The notes beneath the pieces were generated by a model. It saw only the letters and a program-made list of their open reading frames with translations. It ran no database searches and was not told the DNA's origin. A stretch of DNA of 64,000 nt from Agromyces kandeliae (GTDB taxonomy: Bacteria; Actinomycetota; Actinomycetes; Actinomycetales; Microbacteriaceae). Below, in pieces: positions 42,067 to 50,590 of this stretch. The stretch's first letter is position 1, and the number at the start of each line of letters is the position of its first letter. The DNA lies in assembly GCF_009674665.1 (NCBI RefSeq), contig NZ_WKJD01000016.1, positions 372,001 to 436,000 of the forward strand, written 5' to 3'. The position numbers and the translations under genes are program-made.

Positions 42067-42885
42067 TCAGTGCGACGTGGCCCCGGCGGCGACGCCGGGT
42101 TCCTGGTGGTACACCGCGTGCCAGACGCGGTTGCGCAGTTCCCCGAACTCGGGGCTCAGGCGCACGTCCTCCGTGCGGGGGTACGGGAGGTCCACGTCGA
42201 TGACGTCGTAGATCCGGCCGGGCCGGGCGGCCATGACGACCACCCGGTTGGCGAGGAACACGGCCTCGTCGACGTCGTGCGTGATGAACATGACCGTCCG
42301 CTTCTCGCGGCTCCACGTGTCGAGCAGCTGCTCCTGCAGCTTCACGCGCGTGAGGGCGTCGAGTGCGCCGAACGGCTCGTCCATCAGCAGGATCGAGGGA
42401 TTGACGGCGTAGGCGCGGGCGATGGCGCACCGCTGCTTCATGCCGCCGGAGAGCATCTTGGGCAGGGCGTCGGCGAACTGCTGGAGTCCGACCATCTCGA
42501 TGAAGTGCTCGGCCCGTTCGCGGCGCTGCGCCTTCGGCACGCCGTTCACCTTGAGCCCGAACTCGACGTTCTTCCGCACGGACAGCCACGGGAAGAGCGC
42601 GTACTGCTGGAAGATCACCCCGCGCTCCGGACCGGGCCCCGACACGGCTCGCCCGTCGACGAGCGCCTCTCCCGAAGTGGGCGTCTCGAGCCCGGCGAGC
42701 ACGTTCATCAGGGTGGACTTGCCGCATCCGGACGGCCCCACGACGGTGACGAACTCGTTGTCGGCGATGTCGATCGAGACGCGATCGAGGGCGGTGAACT
42801 CCTCGCCCTTGAGCGGGAAGGTCTTCGTGACCTCGCGGACGGAGATCTTCGCGTCGGTGGCCGTCGCGGGGTTCGTGGTGGTCAT
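42067..42885 (-). CDS. ABC importer ATPase (SsuB/TauB/NrtD-type)
   Basis: A 272-aa ATPase. Walker A is GPSGCGKS (50-57), the Q-loop is [12 protein letters not shown], the signature LSGGMKQR is at about 147, and Walker B is [15 protein letters not shown]. The FPWLSV and FGALD blocks are typical of the sulfonate/taurine/nitrate subgroup. I chose the ATG at 42885, which overlaps the permease stop (ATGA) and has AGGAA about 6 nt upstream; an ATG at 42900 would add five residues. Confidence 0.94.
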   Translation of the reverse strand: MTTTNPATATDAKISVREVTKTFPLKGEEFTALDRVSIDIADNEFVTVVGPSGCGKSTLMNVLAGLETPTSGEALVDGRAVSGPGPERGVIFQQYALFPWLSVRKNVEFGLKVNGVPKAQRRERAEHFIEMVGLQQFADALPKMLSGGMKQRCAIARAYAVNPSILLMDEPFGALDALTRVKLQEQLLDTWSREKRTVMFITHDVDEAVFLANRVVVMAARPGRIYDVIDVDLPYPRTEDVRLSPEFGELRNRVWHAVYHQEPGVAAGATSH

Positions 42886-43781
42886 CGTCGTTCCTGCCAT
42901 CCGGTCAGCTTGGTTTCGGCGAAGAGGAGCAGGCGGTCCATGACCAGGCCGAGGATGCCGATCAGGACGATGCCCACGAAGATGGTCGCCAGGTCGTAGT
43001 AGATCTGCGCCTCCTGCATCCGGCGCCCGAGGCCGGCCTGCGCGGCCAGCAGCTCGGCGGCCACGAGCGTGGCCCACGCGGAGCCGAGGCCGACGCGCAT
43101 GCCCACGAGGATGAACGGCGTCGACGCCGGGACGACGACGCGGGCGAAGATCGTGCCGTCCTTCGCGCCGAGGACGCGCGCCGCGTTGATCAGCGTCCTG
43201 TCGACGCTCACGACGCCTTGGTACGTCGAGATCACGCAGGCGAGGAACGCGGCGAGGAAGATGACGACGATCTTCGGGATCTCGCCGATGCCGAGCAGCA
43301 CGAGCACGAGCGGCAGCAGCGCGAGCGGCGGGATGGTGCGGAAGAACTGGATCCACGGCTCGAACAGCCCGCGGGCCACGGTGTACCAGCCCATCAGGAA
43401 GCCGACCGGGATGGCTGCGGCCGAGCCGAGCAGGAAGCCGGCGAGCACGCGGCCGAGACTCGCGAGGATGTCCTCCTGCAGGATGCCCGCGTTCCACAGC
43501 TGGACCGCCTTCTCGACCACCTCGGGCGGGGTCGGCAGCTGGAAGCCGTTCAGGGCGAGGAGCCACCAGATCGCGATGCCGCCGATGATCGAGACGGCGT
43601 TCAGGATCAGGAGCTTGGTGCGCGTGCCCATCCCGCCAGAGCGGCGTCGGCGCGGGCGGCCGCCGTCGTCGTCGACCGCGGTGATGGCGCTCGTGCGCAT
43701 GCCGTCGACCACGACCGCGGTGTCCTCGGTGCCGGTGACCGGCTGTTGCGATTGCTGTTCCATCGTGCTCATCCGCGCCAT
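42882..43781 (-). CDS. ABC importer permease (SsuC/TauC-type)
   Basis: A 299-aa permease with six helices after a hydrophilic N-terminal stretch of about 60 residues. The cytoplasmic coupling loop has the importer EAA motif [19 protein letters not shown] (about residue 245). It belongs to the binding-protein-dependent group serving sulfonates, nitrate and taurine. The start at 43781 has GAGG 7 nt upstream; two nearer ATGs (43772 and 43763) are possible. It lies 31 nt downstream of the ROK gene and overlaps the ATPase gene. Confidence 0.92.
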   Translation of the reverse strand: MARMSTMEQQSQQPVTGTEDTAVVVDGMRTSAITAVDDDGGRPRRRRSGGMGTRTKLLILNAVSIIGGIAIWWLLALNGFQLPTPPEVVEKAVQLWNAGILQEDILASLGRVLAGFLLGSAAAIPVGFLMGWYTVARGLFEPWIQFFRTIPPLALLPLVLVLLGIGEIPKIVVIFLAAFLACVISTYQGVVSVDRTLINAARVLGAKDGTIFARVVVPASTPFILVGMRVGLGSAWATLVAAELLAAQAGLGRRMQEAQIYYDLATIFVGIVLIGILGLVMDRLLLFAETKLTGWQERR

Positions 43782-43812
43782 GGCGCGACCTCGTCTCGTG
43801 TGGGGGTGGCGT

Positions 43813-45045
43813 TCACCGTGCGCTCCTTTGCTGCTGAACGGGTTCGGCGGATGCCCCGGCGTCGGGGTACCCGGCGAGGAGTGGGGACTGGTGGAAGATC
43901 GCGGCGATCGCGCCGAGGGCGCCATCGCTGTCGCGGAGCTGGGCCGCGCGCACGATGTGCGGCTGGTCCGAGGGGATCGAGTACAGCTCGTAGCGGAGCG
44001 TCGCGGCGGCCTGCTCGACGAGTACGGGCGCGATGCGGACGATCTCGCCGCCGATCACGACCTCACGCGGGTTGAGGGTCATCGCCGCCGCCCCGAGCAC
44101 ACGGCCGACCGTCGATCCGACCTCGCGGAGGACCGCGTCGACGGCGGGGTCGCCCTTGGCGACGGCCGCGGCGAGGTCGGCGAGGTTCTCGACGTCGGCA
44201 CCGGCCTCGCTGCAGGCTCGGAGGATGGCGGGGACCGAGGCGATGGTCTCGAGGCATCCGCGCTTGCCGCACCGGCACGCCGCGCCCGAGGGGTTCGCCG
44301 TCACGTGGCCGAGCTCGCCGGCGAAGCCGCGCGACCCGGTGACGAGTCGGCCCGACACGACGAGCCCACCGCCGACGCCGTCGGACAGGCGCAGGTAGAT
44401 GAGGTTGTCGACCGCGTCGGGGCGGCTGATCGCCTCGGCGAGCGCGGCGAGCCGGGTGTTGTTGTCGACCACGACCGGGGCGCCGAAGCGCTCGGCGAAG
44501 GCCCGGTCGACGCCGTCGGGTGCGAGCTGGTTCTTCCAGCTGACGGCGGGCGTGCCGGCGCGGGCGCCCGTGTAGGGACCGGGGACGCCGATGCCGATCG
44601 ACTGCAGCGCACCGAAGTGCACGCCGGTGTCGCGGCTCAGCCGGTCGATGAGGTCGAACGCGATCTCGAGCCGCTCGGCCCAGGGCGGGTCGTCGTCGTA
44701 GCGCTCCACGCCCTGCGCGATGATCTCGTGCGACGCGTCGGCGACCGCGACGTGCACGCGGCGGTGCCCGAAGTCGACGCCGAGGAACTGGCCCGAGTCG
44801 GGGTCGAGGGCGAGTCGCTCGGCGGGGCGGCCGCTGCCGGCGCGGGTCGCGGCATCCGTGTCGGCGACGATGATCGCGCCCCGTTGGAGGAGGTTCGCGG
44901 TGATCTCGGAGAGCGTCGTGCGGCTGAGGCCCACGCGCTTGGCGAGCTCGCCGCGGCTGAGTGCGCCGTGGGCCCTGAGGGCCGCCAGCACCCGCTCCTC
45001 GTGGGTCCGCCTCACGAGGGCGTGGACTCCGGTCGTCGTCGACAT
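43813..45045 (-). CDS. ROK family transcriptional regulator
   Basis: A 410-aa NagC/XylR-type regulator. Residues about 10-70 form a MarR-like helix-turn-helix ([20 protein letters not shown]), and the rest is a ROK sugar-kinase fold with the sugar-binding GELGH and the zinc motif [10 protein letters not shown] at about residues 277-288. The fold suggests a sugar or sugar-phosphate ligand. It is the first gene of the importer-sulfatase operon and divergent from the GH43-like gene. The start at 45045 lies 7 nt after a -10-like GAGTGT whose -35 TTGACG carries the operator, so the gene is probably leaderless. Confidence 0.94.
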   Translation of the reverse strand: MSTTTGVHALVRRTHEERVLAALRAHGALSRGELAKRVGLSRTTLSEITANLLQRGAIIVADTDAATRAGSGRPAERLALDPDSGQFLGVDFGHRRVHVAVADASHEIIAQGVERYDDDPPWAERLEIAFDLIDRLSRDTGVHFGALQSIGIGVPGPYTGARAGTPAVSWKNQLAPDGVDRAFAERFGAPVVVDNNTRLAALAEAISRPDAVDNLIYLRLSDGVGGGLVVSGRLVTGSRGFAGELGHVTANPSGAACRCGKRGCLETIASVPAILRACSEAGADVENLADLAAAVAKGDPAVDAVLREVGSTVGRVLGAAAMTLNPREVVIGGEIVRIAPVLVEQAAATLRYELYSIPSDQPHIVRAAQLRDSDGALGAIAAIFHQSPLLAGYPDAGASAEPVQQQRSAR

Positions 45046-45052
45046 GCCAGCA

Positions 45053-45081
45053 ACACTCTCAACGCCGAATTTTTCCGTCAA
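45053..45081 (-). promoter_or_regulatory. Promoter of the ROK-importer-sulfatase operon
   Basis: On the minus strand TTGACG (45081-45076) is followed after 17 nt by GAGTGT (45058-45053), which ends 7 nt before the ATG. The -35 lies inside the operator arm 45069-45082. The -10 is weak, so an activator or derepression is plausible. Confidence 0.6.
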
Positions 45082-45082
45082 C
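45069..45082. promoter_or_regulatory. ROK operator arm 1
   Basis: ATTTTTCCGTCAAC, exactly the reverse complement of the second arm at 45166-45179. Each arm overlaps the -35 box of one divergent promoter, the expected position for a ROK repressor site. Confidence 0.75.
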
Positions 45083-45165
45083 AGCCCGACAGAAAAACTT
45101 CTCGGATCTGTCAGAGCACCGTCAGAAACGGACGATCGGCTCCCGGACGTTCTTTCCGACGGTCC

Positions 45166-45179
45166 GTTGACGGAAAAAT
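45166..45179. promoter_or_regulatory. ROK operator arm 2
   Basis: GTTGACGGAAAAAT, the exact reverse complement of the arm at 45069-45082; the arms lie 83 bp apart. Degenerate partial copies lie between them (for example around 45121-45130 and 45151-45162), so cooperative binding or looping is possible. Confidence 0.75.
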
Positions 45180-45195
45180 CCCGCCTCCGTAGCGT
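45167..45195 (+). promoter_or_regulatory. Promoter of the GH43-like gene
   Basis: TTGACG (45167-45172), a 17-nt spacer and TAGCGT (45190-45195) form a near-consensus housekeeping promoter. The -35 lies within operator arm 2. Transcription would start near 45202, leaving a leader of about 70 nt with GGGAG just before the ATG. Confidence 0.75.
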
Positions 45196-45271
45196 CCCTC
45201 AGCACGGGTCGGCCCTACGGCCCGACGGGCCGTCGCCCACGATGCGCCCATGTCTCAACGAGGGAGATTCG

Positions 45272-46606
45272 ATGATGAACAACTCCGAGATCGGAGCGCG
45301 CCTGGGACGACGGGCGTTCCTGGCCGGGGTCACCGGCGCGGTCGCAGCGGCGACCCTGCCGATGACCGCAGCACAGGCGACTCCAGCGGCGAACGCGTCG
45401 GGCGACGCCTTCCCGTCGAACTGGCCGGATCCGGAGCCCTACGGCATCGCCGACACGCGAGTGGACCTCTGGCTGCGGGAGGACAACTCGTTCATCCTGC
45501 CGCTCGAGCACCGCCCACGAGACCCGGCGAACCGACATGTCTGGATGCGCGACACGTACGTCAACTGCTTCGTGGTCGACGGCAGGCCGTTGTACGTCGC
45601 GACCGGCACGACGCGCGTGCCCGGACTCGATCGAGCGGCACCGTGGAATGACGGCATCTTCGTGTGGACGGCCCCGTCGCTTCGCGGACCGTGGCGACTG
45701 GCCGACACGACCGCCATCCGGCCCGGCGCCGAGCGTGGCAAGGTATGGTCGCCCGAGTTCGTCGACGAGAACCGCCCAGGGCGCACGGTCGTCGCCCCGT
45801 GGCAGGAGTACTGGTACGACGCACGGTTCGGCAAGCGGGGCCAGGTCTGGGCGCCGGAGCTCCACTACTTCAAGGACACCTGGTACATCGTCGCGTGCAT
45901 GGGCGATCACTCGCAGAAGGTCGGCTCATTCATGCTCGTGAGCGAGGGCGGCATCGAAGGCCCGTACCGCGTGGTCGAGGGCAACCTCGAGAAGCCGTTC
46001 GGCGACCCCTTCGTCGGCGGGCCGGCGTTCATCGCGCCCGGCGCGTACCACCACATCGACGGCAGCATGTACACCGAGGGCGACGATGCGTGGCTCGTGC
46101 TGCACAACGACGAGTATGCGAAGTTCCGCGATGACATGGAGGACATCGTCCCCTCGACCGGCCTCTCGGAGTTCCAGCAGACGCCCTACTCGCCCGAGCC
46201 GTACCTCGAGGGCGCCTACGTGTTCAAATACGGCGGGAAGTACTACCTCATGCACGCCGCATGGGACCGCACGTCCGTCGCGGCGGACGGCAGCGCCCGG
46301 TATGCGTACGACCCGCCGGCGCCGGGGAGAACCCAGTACCAGTACGACGCCGTCGTCGCCGTGGCGGATTCGTTCGAGGGCCCCTACTCAGCTCGGTGGA
46401 ACGCAGGGGTCGGGGCCGGACACAACAACCTCTTCACGGACCACGGCGGCAAGCCCTGGGCGACCTTCTTCCGCAACCCGAACGCGGGATACTGGTCTGA
46501 TCCGTCACGGATCGACGATTCGGCCGTCCCCGGCGTGGTGCGGATGGAGTGGACGGGACCCGAAGGGAACCGCCTCTACGTGCAGCGCCGGCCCGGCCAG
46601 GACTGA
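45272..46606 (+). CDS. Tat-exported GH43-like glycoside hydrolase
   Basis: A 444-aa secreted enzyme. A twin-arginine signal lies at residues 11-35 (GRRAFLAG, cleavage near AQATPA). The rest looks like a five-bladed beta-propeller glycosidase of the GH43/GH117 type. Candidate catalytic acids are the Asp in RDTYV (about 94), the Glu in WAPELHY (about 196) and Glu313 in YLEGAYVFKYGGKYYLM, all in the family positions. The substrate is unknown; the sulfatase-ROK-importer operon opposite suggests a sulfated glycan or glycoside. An in-frame ATG one codon later (45275) is also possible. Confidence 0.85.
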   Translation: MMNNSEIGARLGRRAFLAGVTGAVAAATLPMTAAQATPAANASGDAFPSNWPDPEPYGIADTRVDLWLREDNSFILPLEHRPRDPANRHVWMRDTYVNCFVVDGRPLYVATGTTRVPGLDRAAPWNDGIFVWTAPSLRGPWRLADTTAIRPGAERGKVWSPEFVDENRPGRTVVAPWQEYWYDARFGKRGQVWAPELHYFKDTWYIVACMGDHSQKVGSFMLVSEGGIEGPYRVVEGNLEKPFGDPFVGGPAFIAPGAYHHIDGSMYTEGDDAWLVLHNDEYAKFRDDMEDIVPSTGLSEFQQTPYSPEPYLEGAYVFKYGGKYYLMHAAWDRTSVAADGSARYAYDPPAPGRTQYQYDAVVAVADSFEGPYSARWNAGVGAGHNNLFTDHGGKPWATFFRNPNAGYWSDPSRIDDSAVPGVVRMEWTGPEGNRLYVQRRPGQD

Positions 46607-46618
46607 GGCGTCGAACGC

Positions 46619-46649
46619 GTGCCGGAGCGCGTATCGCGCGCTCCGGCAC
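46619..46649 (+). terminator. Terminator after the GH43-like gene
   Basis: A perfect 13-bp stem (46619-46631 with 46637-46649) with a 5-nt loop, 13 nt after the stop codon. Confidence 0.85.
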
Positions 46650-46665
46650 GTGCACCTCCGCAGTT

Positions 46666-46683
46666 CTCTGACTAGAGTCAGAG
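46666..46683. promoter_or_regulatory. MarR-type operator and promoter at the MarR-GNAT start
   Basis: CTCTGAC-TAGA-GTCAGAG is a perfect 7-bp dyad ending 2 nt before the ATG. The TAGAGT box (46673-46678) inside it ends 7 nt before the start codon, so the operator covers the -10 of a leaderless promoter and should allow autorepression. Confidence 0.75.
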
Positions 46684-46685
46684 AT

Positions 46686-47573
46686 ATGGACGACATCGCC
46701 AGGGTGCGGCAGTTCAACCGCACGGTCACCGAGCGGATCGGCGCGCTCGACGACGGGTACCTCTCGCGCGGCCGGCCGCTCGGCCAGTCGCGACTGCTGT
46801 GGGAGATCGGCGCCGCGGGCGACCGCGGTGCCCAGCTCCGCGATCTGCGCGAGCGGCTCGAGCTCGACAGCGGGTACCTCAGCCGGCAGCTCCGCGCGCT
46901 CGAGGCCGACGACCTCGTGCGCGTCGAGGCCTCCCCCGGCGACTCGCGGGTCCGCGTCGCGCGGCTCACGCCCGCCGGAGTCGCCGAGCGCGCCGAGCTC
47001 GACCGGTCGTCCGACGCGCTCGTCGGCGGCATCCTCGACCCGCTCACCGAGCGGCAGCGCGAACGGCTGCTCGCCGCGATGGACGAGGTCGGCCGTCTCA
47101 TGACCGCCTCGGCCGTCGAGGTCCGGTGCGTCGACCCGGCCGATCCGTCGGCCCGCACGAGCGTCGCCGCGTACTTCGCCGAGCTCGCCTCGCGCTTCGA
47201 CATCGGCTTCGACCCGGCGCGCACTCGGCCCACGCCCGACGACGAGTTCCGCGAGCCGAACGGCACGTTCCTCGTCGCGTTCCTGCACGGCGAGCCGGTC
47301 GGCTGCGTGGGCCTCAAGCTGCACGGCGACGAACCCGCGGAGGTCAAGCGGCTCTGGGTCGCGTCGAGCACGCGCGGTCTCGGCTTGGGGGCGCGGCTGC
47401 TTCGCGAAGTCGAGGCAGCGGCGGTCGCGCTCGGGGTGGGCGTCGTCCGGCTCGACACGAACCGCACCCTCACCGAGGCGATCGCGATGTACCGCTCGCA
47501 CGGCTACGTCGAGATCCCCGACTTCAACGGCGAGCCGTACGCGGACTTCTGGTTCGAGAAGCGCCTCGGGTAG
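46686..47573 (+). CDS. MarR-GNAT fusion protein
   Basis: A 295-aa fusion. Residues 1 to about 140 are a MarR winged helix (RLLWEIGAAGDRGAQLRDLRERLELDSGYLSRQLRALEADDLV carries the recognition helix). Residues about 150-295 are a GNAT acetyltransferase with motif A VKRLWVASSTRGLGLGARLL (acetyl-CoA site) and the end MYRSHGYVEIPDFNGEP. Such fusions are a known family in which a regulator senses or modifies a small molecule. The dyad just upstream suggests autoregulation. The acetyl acceptor is unknown. Confidence 0.93.
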   Translation: MDDIARVRQFNRTVTERIGALDDGYLSRGRPLGQSRLLWEIGAAGDRGAQLRDLRERLELDSGYLSRQLRALEADDLVRVEASPGDSRVRVARLTPAGVAERAELDRSSDALVGGILDPLTERQRERLLAAMDEVGRLMTASAVEVRCVDPADPSARTSVAAYFAELASRFDIGFDPARTRPTPDDEFREPNGTFLVAFLHGEPVGCVGLKLHGDEPAEVKRLWVASSTRGLGLGARLLREVEAAAVALGVGVVRLDTNRTLTEAIAMYRSHGYVEIPDFNGEPYADFWFEKRLG

Positions 47574-47605
47574 TCGCCGCGACCGGATCGCGAGAGGATC
47601 GCGGC

Positions 47606-48787
47606 ATGGGCGCGGACACCGTGCAGCACCTGGCCGAGGCGATGGAGCGGATGCCGCTCGTCGACCACCACGTGCACGGCATGCTCCCCGACCCCTCGGA
47701 GGCCGACCTGCTCGCGGCCTTGACGCAGGCCGAACCGCCTCCGAAGAGCGCTCACGTGTTCGACAGTGCACAGGGGTTCGCGCTGCGCCGGCACTGCGCG
47801 CCGCTCCTGGGGCTGCCGCCCTTCGCGAGCCCCGATGACTACCTCGCCGCCCGGCGCACGCTCGGCTCGGACGAGGTCGCCCGCCGACTCCTCCGCGCCT
47901 CCGGCATCGCCGCGTACCTCGTCGACGACGGCCACCGCCCCGACCTGCTGATGGCGGACGAGCGGATGGCGCGACTGGCCGGCGCTCCCACGCACCGCGT
48001 CGCTCGGCTCGAGACCATCGCCGAGGCCGTGCTCGCGCAGAGCGCGTCGGGCGCCGAGTTCGCCGAGCGGCTGGAACCCGCGCTGGAAGCGGCCGCCGCC
48101 GATGCGGTCGGCTTCAAGACCGTCGCCGCGCATCGGTGCGGGCTCGACCTCGATCCGTCGAAGCCGACCGCGATCGAGCTGCGCTCCGCGGCCGACGCGT
48201 GGTTCGCCGAGACCGCCGGCCACGCAGCATCCGCCCACCCCGCGGCATCCGCCCGCCCGCGCCTCACCGACCCGACGATCATCCGCCACCTCGTCTGGTG
48301 GACGCTCGAGCGCGGGGCGGTGCTGCAGGTGCACGCGGGCTTCGGCGACGCCGACCTGGTGCTCGAGCGGGCGAACCCGGCGCGCATGCAGGCGCTCGTC
48401 GCGGCGACGGCGGGCACCGGCGGGCGCATCGCCTTCCTGCACTGCTACCCGTACGTGCGCGAGGCGGGCTGGCTCGCCCACGTGTTCCCGCACGTCTTCC
48501 TCGACGTCGGGCTCGCGGTCGGCTTCCTCGGCGCGAACGCCGACTCGGTCGTCCGCGACGCGCTCGACCTCGCGCCGTTCTCGCGCGTGCTGTTCTCGAC
48601 CGACGCGTGGGGCGTTCCCGAGCGCGTGCTGCTCGGTGCACGGCTGTGGCGGGATGCCGCGGCACGCGTGCTCGGCGGACACGTCGAGGACCACGGCTGG
48701 CCGATCGACGAGGCGATCCGCGTCGCGGAGGGCATCGCGTGGCGGAACGCCGAGGCGGTCTACGTTCGGGCGTTCGTCGAGGCGTGA
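47606..48787 (+). CDS. Amidohydrolase family protein (FluG-like)
   Basis: A 393-aa TIM-barrel amidohydrolase. The metal ligands start with LVDHHVHG (about residues 19-26), continue with QVHAGFGDAD (about residue 235) and close with FSTDAWGVPE (about residue 332). It resembles the hydrolase domain of FluG-type proteins, which elsewhere is fused to or linked with glutamine synthetase; no such gene is near. GAGAGGA precedes the ATG. It lies 32 nt after the MarR-GNAT gene, so the two may form an operon. Confidence 0.88.
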   Translation: MGADTVQHLAEAMERMPLVDHHVHGMLPDPSEADLLAALTQAEPPPKSAHVFDSAQGFALRRHCAPLLGLPPFASPDDYLAARRTLGSDEVARRLLRASGIAAYLVDDGHRPDLLMADERMARLAGAPTHRVARLETIAEAVLAQSASGAEFAERLEPALEAAAADAVGFKTVAAHRCGLDLDPSKPTAIELRSAADAWFAETAGHAASAHPAASARPRLTDPTIIRHLVWWTLERGAVLQVHAGFGDADLVLERANPARMQALVAATAGTGGRIAFLHCYPYVREAGWLAHVFPHVFLDVGLAVGFLGANADSVVRDALDLAPFSRVLFSTDAWGVPERVLLGARLWRDAAARVLGGHVEDHGWPIDEAIRVAEGIAWRNAEAVYVRAFVEA

Positions 48788-48823
48788 CCCGCTCGGGGAC
48801 GTCCGGTCGCGGCGGGCGCGCGC

Positions 48824-48829
48824 TACATT
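48824..48829 (+). promoter_or_regulatory. -10 box (TACATT) for the CocE-type gene
   Basis: TACATT lies 57 nt before the ATG, leaving a leader with GAGGAG just upstream of the start. Confidence 0.4.
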
Positions 48830-48885
48830 GACAGCGCGGGGGCGGCGCCGGCCCGGCCCCGGACGGGCGACCGTGAGGAGGCGGG

Positions 48886-50559
48886 ATGACCGCGACGCGC
48901 TGGCGGATCACGCGAGCCCTCGATCGGCGACTCTGGCGGGGCGTCGAGCTCGGCCCGCACGACATCACCGTGCAGCGCGACCTGCGGACGCCCATGGACG
49001 ACGGGGTCGAGCTGCTCGGCGACCTCTATCGTCCGCTGGACGTCGACGGCCGCATGCCGACCGTCGTGATCCGCGGACCCTACGGGCGGCGCGGCGGGAT
49101 CGGCACGATCGCGCGCGTCCTCGCGTACTCGGGATTCCCCGTCCTGTTCCAGAGCTGCCGAGGGACGTGGGGCTCGGGCGGCGAGTTCAGTCCGTGGGTC
49201 GACGAACAGCGCGACGGCATCGCGACCTACCGCTGGGTGCGGCGCCAGCCGTGGTTCACCGGTCGTCTCGCGACCGCCGGGGAGAGCTACATGGCCTTCG
49301 CCGAGTGGGCGGCCGCGGGGGCGCTGCAGCGCGAGCATCCGGAGGACGCGCCGGAGGCGCTCGTCGTCGAGGTCGCGCTGACCGACTTCGGCTCGGTCGC
49401 GTGGGAGAACGGGGCGTTCGCGCTGAACACCGCGCTGGGCTGGAGCCGCGGAATGGACCGCCTGCGGCGAGGCGGCGCGGCGATGCTGGGGATGCTCCTG
49501 CCGGACCGGTCGCTCGCGAAGGCCCTCGACGTCCTGCCGCTCGGCGCGGGGGACACCGCCGCCGCCGGCCATCCCATCGAGTGGTACCAGCAGTGGCTCC
49601 GGCACGAGGACCTCGCCGACGAGTACTGGACGCGGCAATCGCACGCGGCGTCCGTCGCCGACGTGACTGCTCCGGTGCTCATGGCCACCGGGTGGTACGA
49701 CCTCTTCCTGCCCTGGCACCTGCGCTCGTACCGGCGCCTCGTCGAAGCGGGGAACCCCCCGCGACTGACCATCGGAGCCTGGAGCCACCGATCGCCGGAA
49801 CGCGCCTCGGAGGCGCACCCCGACACCGTCGCCTTCCTCCGCGAGGTGTTCCTCGGCGAGGCGTGGGACCGAACGGCGCCGGTGCACGCGTACCAGACGG
49901 GGGCCGAGCGCTGGCTCGACCTGCCCGAGTGGCCCCCGCCGACCCACGCCCAGGTCTGGCACCTGGGCGTGGACCGAGGGATGGCACCGGATGCCGCGGC
50001 GCCCGGCATCTCGTCGTACACGTACGATCCGCAGCATCCGACGCCCGCGGTCGGCGGTCCGATGCGGCAGCGCGGTGCCGAGCCGATCGACAATGCCGAG
50101 CACGAGCACCGGCCGGATGTCGCCACCTACCGATCCGACCCGCTCGGCGCGCCGCTCGACGTCGCGGGCGAGCCCGTCGCGAGCGTGCGCGTCCGATCGA
50201 GCGCGCCCAGCTTCGACGTGTTCGTCCGGATCACCGACGTGCACCCGGACGGACGCTCGATGACCGTGTGCGACGGCATCCGGCGCATCGGCTCGGTCGG
50301 CACGGTCTCGACCGACCCCGGCCCGGACGGCGACGGGTTCCGCGAGGTGGCGGTGACGCTGTGGCCGACGTTCCATCGGTTCGCCGTCGGACACCGACTC
50401 GGCGTCCAGGTCAGCTCGGGCGCGCACCCGCGCTTCGCGCGGAACCCCGGAACCGGGGAACGCGCTGTCGACGCCGCCGAGACGGTGGTCGCCCACCAGG
50501 AGGTCGCCCACGGCGGGTCGACCGGGACCCGCATCACGCTGCCGGTGTGGTCGCCCTGA
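48886..50559 (+). CDS. CocE/NonD family alpha/beta hydrolase (S15-like)
   Basis: A 557-aa hydrolase. The N-terminal part shows TPMDDGVELLGDLYRP, RGPYGRRGGIGT and QSCRGTWGSGGEF, typical of X-Pro dipeptidyl-peptidase/cocaine-esterase relatives. The nucleophile region is TAGESYMAFAEWAAAG (Ser about 127), then ATGWYDLF for the acid and GAWSHRSPE for the His. The C-terminal third is the beta jelly-roll domain. The elbow is G-E-S-Y-M where most relatives have G-x-S-Y-x-G, a small departure. No signal peptide is seen; the substrate is unknown. Confidence 0.9.
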   Translation: MTATRWRITRALDRRLWRGVELGPHDITVQRDLRTPMDDGVELLGDLYRPLDVDGRMPTVVIRGPYGRRGGIGTIARVLAYSGFPVLFQSCRGTWGSGGEFSPWVDEQRDGIATYRWVRRQPWFTGRLATAGESYMAFAEWAAAGALQREHPEDAPEALVVEVALTDFGSVAWENGAFALNTALGWSRGMDRLRRGGAAMLGMLLPDRSLAKALDVLPLGAGDTAAAGHPIEWYQQWLRHEDLADEYWTRQSHAASVADVTAPVLMATGWYDLFLPWHLRSYRRLVEAGNPPRLTIGAWSHRSPERASEAHPDTVAFLREVFLGEAWDRTAPVHAYQTGAERWLDLPEWPPPTHAQVWHLGVDRGMAPDAAAPGISSYTYDPQHPTPAVGGPMRQRGAEPIDNAEHEHRPDVATYRSDPLGAPLDVAGEPVASVRVRSSAPSFDVFVRITDVHPDGRSMTVCDGIRRIGSVGTVSTDPGPDGDGFREVAVTLWPTFHRFAVGHRLGVQVSSGAHPRFARNPGTGERAVDAAETVVAHQEVAHGGSTGTRITLPVWSP

Positions 50560-50590
50560 CGACCCGAGTCGGGTCCAGCCGCGCGGCGAC

